Part shown: positions 55,101 through 60,000 of the stretch, piece by piece
How positions within the stretch are numbered: the stretch's first letter is position 1
Layout of the letters: each line of letters begins with the position of its first letter
Origin: Nematostella vectensis
Taxonomy: Eukaryota; Cnidaria; Anthozoa; Actiniaria; Edwardsiidae
Assembly (NCBI RefSeq): GCF_932526225.1
Contig: NC_064041.1
Span: 6,781,042-6,841,041, forward strand
DNA: 60,000 bases
Direction of reading: 5' to 3'
The notes under the pieces: model-generated
Seen by the model: only the letters and a program-made list of their open reading frames with translations
Databases searched by the model: none
What the model was told of the DNA's origin: nothing
Position numbers and translations under genes: made by a program

Positions 55101-58100
55101 GCAGGCAAAGTTAATTTAGGTGCATACTGTGGAGCTTTTTGATTAGCTGACACTGTTGTACTGTACATAAATTCTGTTATTGTTGAGACTAACCTGGGTA
55201 GAGAGTAGTTTGCAATCCATGTCCGTGCAACTTGCAACTCTTGCGGTCCCTCGTGGTACCACACCTCTTCTGCTACAATCTGGAAAATCAAATCCAAGGG
55301 AAAATGTCTCAAACCTTGGAGTATTTTTAAAAGCCAGGGCATCATTTTAGGAGAAACTACAGTATGTGCTTCAATGTTCATAGTGCGTGCTTCAATGCAC
55401 ATACTCCTGCCATTTGAAAATAGGCTGCTACTGTATATAGTAAGAAAAAAAACACACACAATCACTTAAGGGACCAACAGCTGAATGTACAGTAATGTAC
55501 AGTATACCTCCTCTGTCTTGGGAGGTTCTTTCTCTTCTTGCTTCAAAGCATCATCACCTTACAAGGTAACACAATGTTAGACATTCCCATACATATACAC
55601 ACAGACATGTAATATAGAGACATAGCAAGAGTACATTTTGTTTGAATCAGAACTTCTGTATCATAGCGAAGCCGCATACCTGAGAAAAAGGGGTGTATAA
55701 AACAAATAAAGATTTTCTGTTAAAGTTTATAAGAGTTGACTGTAGTTTGTACTCATCAATCTCCTATGGCACTCACCTAGCTCAGCAAGCATTTTTCTCA
55801 ACCTGTCCCTTCTCTCTGGAGGTCCCTCACCAAACAAGGCTAAAAAGAGATTTAAAAAATGTAAAAGGCTATGAAAGACAACATTATATAGATAAATGTA
55901 TAGAAACAGGTTCTCTAATCGGCATGCTTTAAGAACCCACATAAATTTTGAGTGGCAATTTCAAGCCAAATTAAACACAGAAATGGATGTGCCTGTAAGC
56001 CCTTTCTGACAAAGAAAAATTGTGGCTGACTTGTTAGCACTGAAAAGTTGATGCCGTTATATTCACGCTAAAAGTGGTGCATTAGCAAGTTTGACACCTC
56101 AAAAGTCATGTAATTTGTTAGTGCAAGTTGTTCATTACCACATCAACCTACACAACCTGCACAACGCTTTAATGAATTGGTGTGGCTACATGGGGCCCTG
56201 GCTTATATTTTTACTCACTGATGGGCTCTCCTAACTCCCGCAGTCGGGCCTGTACTGCGGCATTGTCAGTTGGAACAGTTATCATCCGTGCCTGTAAACA
56301 TAATAGATAATTTTTTACTTTTGTATACCTCTAAAATCCAATACTGTCCAACACTGTCTCACATTGGCCATTTGTCATTTGGAATGGCCTTTTGTCAAGC
56401 GCTAGTGGCAAATGGCCAAATGGTAATATAATGCAGTAGGATGCGGCTTTCAGGGGGAGGGATGGTCCTATAAATCAATAACACTACAGTTTTTCTAGCA
56501 CTGCAAGTATCTGATAGCACGGAGATCAATACATTTTTACTTTTGTATACCTCTAAAATCCCATGATTCACTAAAAATTCACCCACCTATCCCGCTTCCA
56601 ACCAAAAAGAAAATTGTTTCTGAACTTTTCATGCTAAATATGTTGCTAATGATTTTCTCACCTTTTTATTAATTCTTTTTTTGAATTCATGTGCTAAAAT
56701 GTACAAATGGTACAGTACCTCTATATCAAATATTAAGTAACCAACTTTTAGTAAATGGGCATTTCATCTACAGCAATTCATCAATTCCAAAGTATTGTAC
56801 ATTGAAGCCTCTATATAATTGACCCCCATCAAGAGTATACCCTCTATATAGACAGACACTTTTCAAAATAAACATTTTACATTCTTCATTCAAACCCTAT
56901 TAGATATAACAGACACTTTTTAAAATAAAAAATTTACATTCTTCATTCAAACCCTATTAGATATAACTTCTGTAACTTGGTCCTGAAGATGTACAGTATG
57001 TTATAGTATATGAAGGTTCAAATAACCACCACTTAGGATGGTCGCTTAATTAAATGGGTAAGAGGCCACCTTTCATGATAACCTAATATCCCACAAGTAA
57101 CTTTCTGTACCTTTTTTCTGCGCTCAAACTGCTCAAGTAGTTCCTGGTGCCTTTCTGATGTCGTGTCCTCAGAAAGCTCCAGGTATTCGCCTACAGTAAC
57201 CAAAAAAAATAATAATAAATATGTCAAGCTTATCACTCTCCTACTATAAGATACAAGGGTACAGATATGGATACAGCATCTTGTAAAGGAGGGTACATCA
57301 GGTAGTGATCATACAACACATGTATACATCACAAGGAATGAATCAACACAAGGTTAAAAAGGATTGTTGAATGCCTCTGTGATACAGACTTTTTTTGCTC
57401 TGACGAAGGGCTAACACTCGAAACTGGGTAAGCACAGAGACATTTGACACATGACAAGGATAATTACTTGAGAGTGTGTGACATTTGCAGACTCAAGTGT
57501 GTGTGACATTTGCAGACTAAGGTGGTTTGTGACATTTGCAGACTTAAGATTGTGGGCATTTACAGACTTGAGTTTGTGTGACATGTGCAGACTCAAGATT
57601 GTGGGCATTTACGGACTCGAGTGTGTGTGACATTTGCAGACTCAAGATTATGGGCATTTACAGACTGGAGTGTGTGTGACATTTGCAGACTCAAGATTAT
57701 GGGCATTTACGGACTTGAGTGTGTGTGACATTTGTGGACTCAAGATTGTGGGCATTTACGGACTCGAGTGTGTGTGACATTTGCAGACTAAGGGGGCTTG
57801 TGACATCTGCAGACTGCTACCCTGGGTACCAGAGCCTCCAGACTTCTCTCGTCCAGTGACGCTTAGCCAAAATGCAGTGACAAGTAAAGTGGAATACATA
57901 TTTTGAAATCTGCCGCTGATTGGTCAACAAGATTGTCATAGTAACACAAAACCATATTTGGTCAATATACCCATATTAGTGGTTTGTTTTGCAAAGGTTG
58001 AAAGTTCAGCTGTTCGATCGCGTGTAGTTGATTTGCTTACAAACAAGTACACAGATTTCAAGGCTAGTTTCGACAACTGTCCTTGATTATCCTAATTGTT

Positions 58101-59181
58101 CTCTGGCTGGAGCTGCAGGGATCTTGCAGTTTGTACCGAAGGCGAAGTTGAAGCTACTGTAAGCCAGCCCGCATCGGGGCGTGAACGGTTACTTTCTGGG
58201 GCTTTTCTAACCCATCGCTCTCGATTGCTCACCTGTCCTTGCATTTGTTGATTTGAATTTTTGCAGTTCTCTATCAATGATTCTATTACTCTATTACTGT
58301 ACATTCTCTAGCTTTTCAAGCTGCCTTACGCAAGTCGTTTCTTATTGTAACGTTTGCTGGTAAAGAATAATAAACAGATGTTCTATGGAACAAATTAGAG
58401 CAGGAAAAGGAGCAACTGCAGAATACCTGCTCCACAAAGAGTGAACAATGAGACTTCACAAACATCGATTTCTATAGAACAGTCAATACAAGGAAAATGT
58501 GAATACATGGATGGGATGCAGGGAAAATTACTCCATGGGCCATTAGGCAAAACTTTTAATCACTTGAGTTCAAAAACAACAAAACTTTGAAAGCTTACAG
58601 CTCTTATGTTGTGTGACTGATGTCATACCTGCAAACCGGTTTAGGCATGTATTTCGAGACTGGAACTGAAAAAGCTACTTGCCCACCCAGAGCATCCTTG
58701 CTTCGCATGTCGAGGCATTTTTGCTGCGCGTCACTGGAAGAGAGAAGCCTGGAGGCTCTGGTACCCAGGGTAGCAGACAGCAGACCCGAAGAAAATATCA
58801 TTCTTTGCCGGGTTTCAAGATTTTATGTCGGTTACTGTATAACTGTATATAACTATATAACTGTATATAACTATATAACTGTATATAACTATATAACTGT
58901 ATATAACTATATAACTGTATATAACTATATAACTGTATATAACTGATACTGTATAAGACAACATAATTGTATTTATAATATATCTTACCCTCACTAATAT
59001 TGATATTTCCTGATTGTATCCCTTCCATTATGGCATTACTGATAATGCGGTCTACTTCATCCATTTCTTTGCCATCTTTACCCGTTGTTTGTGAAGCAAG
59101 CCGGTTTTTCTCAACTTCTTCCAAACTGCCGAAGTGAATTCTTTGCCGTTTGGCTTGTGGGGCGTCCTCGTCGTCCGACAT
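39376..59181 (-). CDS. PRPF4: U4/U6 small nuclear ribonucleoprotein Prp4 (complete, 18 exons, 513 aa)
   Basis: Core component of the U4/U6 di-snRNP and U4/U6.U5 tri-snRNP, acting in the nucleus in spliceosome assembly. Exons in order: 58989-59181, 57111-57190, 56219-56291, 55777-55839, 55508-55557, 55194-55279, 54993-55086, 54432-54526, 53614-53672, 53002-53125, 52113-52202, 45945-46002, 45233-45297, 44618-44725, 43601-43719, 41820-41860, 41232-41313, 39376-39437. All phases agree and the coding sum is 1,542 nt, giving 513 residues; the human protein is about 520. The N-terminus has the conserved HFGSLEE block. The Prp4/SFM region follows ([35 protein letters not shown]), then [20 protein letters not shown], then about seven WD40 repeats ending [11 protein letters not shown] and a stop. 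Transcribed divergently from the F-BAR gene. The intron between exons 11 and 12 (6.1 kb) holds a large foldback element. Confidence 0.97.
39438..41231. other. Last PRPF4 intron
   Basis: Contains long G runs (40003-40020 and 40099-40112), a (TA)n tract and a short MITE (40670-40865). No exon seen. Confidence 0.6.
40670..40865. mobile_element. Short palindromic MITE, copy 2
   Basis: Shares CGGCACGATTAAGTGG-type ends, the CTACAACTCGAGTC block and GCAGGTCGCATACGTCTAAATC with 8775-8965. In the last PRPF4 intron. Confidence 0.55.
41232..41313 (-). CDS. PRPF4: PRPF4 exon 17
   Basis: Encodes [20 protein letters not shown] and SCVDISP, start of the last blade. Confidence 0.97.
41820..41860 (-). CDS. 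PRPF4: PRPF4 exon 16 (41 nt)
   Basis: A small exon encoding [14 protein letters not shown]. The acceptor is TTTTGCAG and the donor gtaatg. Confidence 0.94.
41930..42170. mobile_element. Dispersed ~230-bp repeat family, copy 2
   Basis: Contains GCCGCCATTTTATGCTCTCG and AATCAAATATCGCCAATAAC, shared with 25270-25520. In the PRPF4 intron just upstream of exon 16. Confidence 0.6.
43024..43277. mobile_element. TTAA-flanked MITE, copy 2
   Basis: Same element as 786-1039 in the opposite orientation, with TIR AAAGCCGCATTGTCACCAGT and its inverse, bordered by TTAA. Lies in the PRPF4 intron between exons 15 and 16 and inside a larger inverted pair (42482-43512). Confidence 0.87.
43399..43461 (+). repeat. 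Tandem 31-bp duplication, each copy with a CRE-like TGACGTCA
   Basis: Two direct copies of GAGTTGTGACGTCATAACTA plus TTTGTTTCCG. They sit inside a transposon-like inverted pair in a PRPF4 intron, so a regulatory role is speculative. Confidence 0.8.
43601..43719 (-). CDS. PRPF4: PRPF4 exon 15
   Basis: Encodes [20 protein letters not shown] and [17 protein letters not shown]. Confidence 0.97.
44618..44725 (-). CDS. PRPF4: PRPF4 exon 14
   Basis: Encodes [20 protein letters not shown] and [15 protein letters not shown]. Confidence 0.96.
45233..45297 (-). CDS. PRPF4: PRPF4 exon 13
   Basis: Encodes [20 protein letters not shown]. The donor gtatgt at 45227-45232 is chosen over an earlier gtagct because it gives the correct phase. 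Confidence 0.93.
45343..45625. mobile_element. Short foldback MITE in a PRPF4 intron
   Basis: Arms 45343-45440 and 45535-45625 are inverted copies (CATTTTCAAAACATCG...CGATGTTTTGAAAATG, TCTAAGCCAATCAGA...TCTGATTGGCTTAGA) around a ~95-bp centre. Starts only ~45 bp from the PRPF4 exon 13 acceptor. Confidence 0.75.
45945..46002 (-). CDS. PRPF4: PRPF4 exon 12
   Basis: Encodes [19 protein letters not shown]. Phase and sequence continue directly from exon 11 across the element-bearing intron. The donor is gtttgt. Confidence 0.95.
46393..47373 (+). repeat. 38-bp minisatellite, left foldback arm (~26 copies)
   Basis: Unit GTGAAGAAGGTTAGGGAATA followed by GTCTAGTAGTGTTCATTC. Copies alternate between TTCGTG and TTTGTG, with occasional 3-bp shorter units (GTGAAAAGG). 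Confidence 0.97.
48165..48415 (+). pseudogene. Decayed protein remnant in the foldback core
   Basis: Translating the plus strand gives [18 protein letters not shown], a stop, [40 protein letters not shown] and VREL, a stop, WY. The two stops are TGA. The G-D-T/N-T-G...FVC-LY pattern resembles a domain I have seen in uncharacterised transposon-borne proteins of invertebrates; that link is from memory and tentative. The frame is broken and not functional. Confidence 0.45.
49052..51020 (-). repeat. 38-bp minisatellite, right foldback arm (~52 copies)
   Basis: Same unit as the left arm in reverse complement. It has more short (GTGAAAAGG) variants and some repeated blocks (units with GTTACGGAATAG near 50700 and 50930), so this arm has expanded independently. 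Confidence 0.97.
51239..51508. mobile_element. MITE family copy 2 (CTAAGAGATCA type)
   Basis: Matches 12762-13027 over its length (AAGAGATCATGTGACC, GCGCCCGTCA, AATAAGTTGGTTT, CTGAGCGCGCG). The right end is degraded. Adjacent to the right end of the large foldback in the PRPF4 intron. Confidence 0.75.
52113..52202 (-). CDS. PRPF4: PRPF4 exon 11
   Basis: Encodes [20 protein letters not shown] and PSGRFLGTT. It is followed by the 6.1-kb intron carrying the foldback element. Confidence 0.96.
53002..53125 (-). CDS. PRPF4: PRPF4 exon 10
   Basis: Encodes [20 protein letters not shown] and [15 protein letters not shown], blade 2. Confidence 0.96.
53614..53672 (-). CDS. PRPF4: PRPF4 exon 9
   Basis: Encodes [19 protein letters not shown], completing blade 1. 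Confidence 0.96.
53690..53880. mobile_element. Dispersed repeat family, copy 3
   Basis: Shares CACAAAGCATCCATTTCCAT and AACAATAACAAAGGAGTGG with the other two copies. In the PRPF4 intron between exons 8 and 9. Confidence 0.55.
54432..54526 (-). CDS. PRPF4: PRPF4 exon 8 (WD40 start)
   Basis: Encodes [20 protein letters not shown] and [11 protein letters not shown], the entry into the first WD40 blade. Confidence 0.96.
54993..55086 (-). CDS. PRPF4: PRPF4 exon 7
   Basis: Encodes [20 protein letters not shown] and [11 protein letters not shown], the helical segment before the propeller. Confidence 0.94.
55194..55279 (-). CDS. PRPF4: PRPF4 exon 6
   Basis: Encodes [20 protein letters not shown] and NYSLP, very close to the human protein. 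Confidence 0.97.
55508..55557 (-). CDS. PRPF4: PRPF4 exon 5
   Basis: Encodes [16 protein letters not shown], the charged linker. It is short but phase-consistent on both sides. Confidence 0.9.
55777..55839 (-). CDS. PRPF4: PRPF4 exon 4
   Basis: Encodes [20 protein letters not shown], the hallmark SFM motif of Prp4 and Prp18 proteins. Confidence 0.97.
55921..56130. mobile_element. MITE family copy 3, diverged
   Basis: Shares GTGGCAATTTCAAGCCAAA, ACACAGAAAT and the final GTCATGTAATTTGTTAGTGC with copy 1. It lies in the PRPF4 intron between exons 3 and 4. Confidence 0.6.
56219..56291 (-). CDS. PRPF4: PRPF4 exon 3
   Basis: Encodes [20 protein letters not shown] and GEPI, the start of the SFM region. 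Confidence 0.97.
56845..56966 (+). repeat. Tandem ~57-bp duplication in a PRPF4 intron
   Basis: Two copies of CATTCTTCATTCAAACCCTA plus TTAGATATAA and the preceding CAGACACTTTT. Confidence 0.85.
57111..57190 (-). CDS. PRPF4: PRPF4 exon 2
   Basis: Encodes [20 protein letters not shown] and FERRKK. The acceptor is TTACTGTAG and the donor gtacag. Confidence 0.96.
57390..57430 (+). mobile_element. Retroelement 3' tail remnant
   Basis: GCTCTGACGAAGGGCTAACA followed by CTCGAAAC resembles the conserved tail of Penelope-like or CR1-like retroelements common in cnidarians. Only this fragment is present. Confidence 0.4.
57466..57812 (+). repeat. ~20/40-bp minisatellite in PRPF4 intron 1
   Basis: Alternating units of TGTGTGACATTTGCAGACTC and AAGATTGTGGGCATTTACAG. 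It runs directly into the TIR element at 57817. Confidence 0.92.
57817..58773. mobile_element. 957-bp TIR element in PRPF4 intron 1
   Basis: Ends CTACCCTGGGTACCAGAGCC and inverse, ~45 bp long with few mismatches. Flanks CAGACTG and CAGACAG (6 of 7) suggest a 7-bp target duplication. No intact transposase. Confidence 0.82.
58840..58946 (+). repeat. 18-bp (ACTGTATATAACTATATA)n array
   Basis: About six perfect copies ending 43 bp from the PRPF4 exon 1 donor. Confidence 0.97.
58989..59181 (-). CDS. PRPF4: PRPF4 exon 1 (start codon)
   Basis: Starts [20 protein letters not shown] and ends [11 protein letters not shown]. The HFGSLEE and GNINIS blocks are diagnostic of Prp4. The donor is G/gtaaga. 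Confidence 0.97.
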
Positions 59182-59691
59182 ATTGGCCCAGTATTTTCAA
59201 ATGTGTTATGCGTATATGTATTTATCTAGTATTGTTCGTATAAAGATAAGAAAAGGTGTATTTTATCTGAATCTGAGGTTATCTCGTGGTTGCCGCCATT
59301 TTGAATGGAACGCGGGCACAACGATCATGACGTCATGGCACAGGGAACCCATATATTGTTTTGTCTATCGGTATGCATCATCGCACTCCATTGTTTTTTT
59401 GATTGAATGTTGCGATTACTTCCTCCTCACTTTCGATACTTTTCCGTAAACGCAAGATCCTTGAGAGTTTATTGTATTTGTCCAGAGCTTTGACATTCGG
59501 CTTGTCAGCTTTTAAACTCGGCAAGTACTCGGCTTTCTCCGAAATGTTATTCCGAGGTTTCGGACTTCCGGTAGTCAACGGATGACAAGTCATATCAGCG
59601 CAAAACATCACGCATTGCAAAGTATCGGCTTGCCGGACACAAACTAGTCTTGAAACAAACTAATGCCATATTTTCATCTTTCTTCTTCAAG
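59182..59691. promoter_or_regulatory. Divergent (head-to-head) promoter of PRPF4 and the F-BAR gene
   Basis: Only 510 bp separate the two start codons. The interval holds a YY1-type motif (AAAATGGCGGC on the minus strand, 59292-59302) in the sense orientation for PRPF4, and a perfect palindromic CRE (TGACGTCA, 59328-59335). No TATA box is evident. Both motifs are typical of housekeeping promoters; shared use is inferred from the spacing. Confidence 0.65.
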
Positions 59692-59916
59692 ATGAGCTGG
59701 GGAGTTGATTTATGGGTAGGTATACTTTTAGAATTCTGCATTGTTCTATAATCTTTCTATGGTATCTGTAAATATCTCTACAATTTGTGTTCGATTTTAG
59801 GATCAATTCGACCTTGTAGCGGCTCATTCGGAGCGGGGAATCGACTTGGTTAAACGGATATCCCGATTTGCAAAAGAAAGATGTCGTATAGAAGCCGAAT
59901 ATGCAAAGGAATTGAG
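59692..59916 (+). CDS. F-BAR adaptor of the CIP4/FBP17/TOCA family (first two exons, 3' end off window)
   Basis: Exon 1 is 59692-59715 (MSWGVDLW) with donor gtaggt. Exon 2 is 59801-59916 (acceptor TTTTAG) and encodes DQFDLVAAHSERGIDLVKRI then AKERCRIEAEYAKELR, ending in phase 2 at gtaaga. The Met-Ser-Trp-Gly...Leu-Trp-Asp-Gln-Phe start and the KER..IE..YAK.LR block are the first helix of the F-BAR domain in FNBP1, FNBP1L and TRIP10. Family members dimerise, bind curved phosphoinositide membranes and recruit N-WASP/dynamin via a C-terminal SH3 domain, which lies outside the window. Which of the three vertebrate paralogues it is closest to cannot be decided from 46 residues. Confidence 0.9.
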
Positions 59917-60000
59917 GTAAGATATACACTGAGCCCAGCTACTACTAGAAATGATCATTTTGCTTTTGGAGCCTTTTGTTACAGCAATGTCACGCGCGTA

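Noticed and set aside
59378-59620. 80-codon minus-strand frame in the shared promoter (LPSLKADKPNVKALDKYNKL)
   Set aside because: Lysine-rich and plausible-looking,but it lies between two divergent starts. A long frame exists in antisense too, and I could not link it to any gene. It could still be a short upstream exon.

Overview
The window is eukaryotic and most likely comes from an anthozoan cnidarian such as a sea anemone or coral. It is AT-rich, its genes are split into many short exons with introns of about 0.2-6 kb, and it is dense in small DNA transposons and minisatellites. The species is an inference; the two main genes are recognised directly from their proteins.

Layout, left to right. 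Positions 1-23,476 (minus strand) hold most of a voltage-gated calcium channel alpha-1 gene of the Cav2 type. I traced 25 coding exons with consistent reading phase except at one junction, from the N-terminus through domain I, the AID, domain II, the II-III linker and the domain III pore. The gene runs off the left edge, so IIIS6, domain IV and the C-terminus are missing. Positions 23.5-39 kb are mostly intergenic: transposons, microsatellites and a few isolated exon-like segments of unidentified minus-strand genes. Positions 39,376-59,181 (minus) hold a complete 18-exon PRPF4 gene (U4/U6 snRNP protein Prp4, 513 aa). A 510-bp head-to-head promoter follows, and from 59,692 (plus) the first two exons of an F-BAR gene of the CIP4/FBP17/TOCA family begin.

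The most striking signal is that several tandem repeats are built from, and anchored on, functional gene boundaries. A 54-bp minisatellite of about 42 copies (2606-4898) repeats the 3' splice site plus the first bases of a Cav2 exon. A ~30-bp minisatellite (19.74-20.17 kb) repeats a Cav2 5' splice site. A ~112-bp array repeats the PRPF4 stop codon and 3' UTR. Two more Cav2 exon edges have a single tandem partial copy. Other notable items are two U12-type introns in Cav2 (one AT-AC), a ~4.7-kb foldback element in a PRPF4 intron whose arms are 38-bp minisatellites, a second foldback with a paralogous empty site beside it, and a three-level nest (tRNA-derived SINE inside a TIR element inside a second TIR element).

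The genes do not form a pathway. Cav2 is a presynaptic-type calcium channel, PRPF4 a core spliceosome protein, and the F-BAR protein a membrane-curvature/actin adaptor. PRPF4 and the F-BAR gene probably share a bidirectional promoter.
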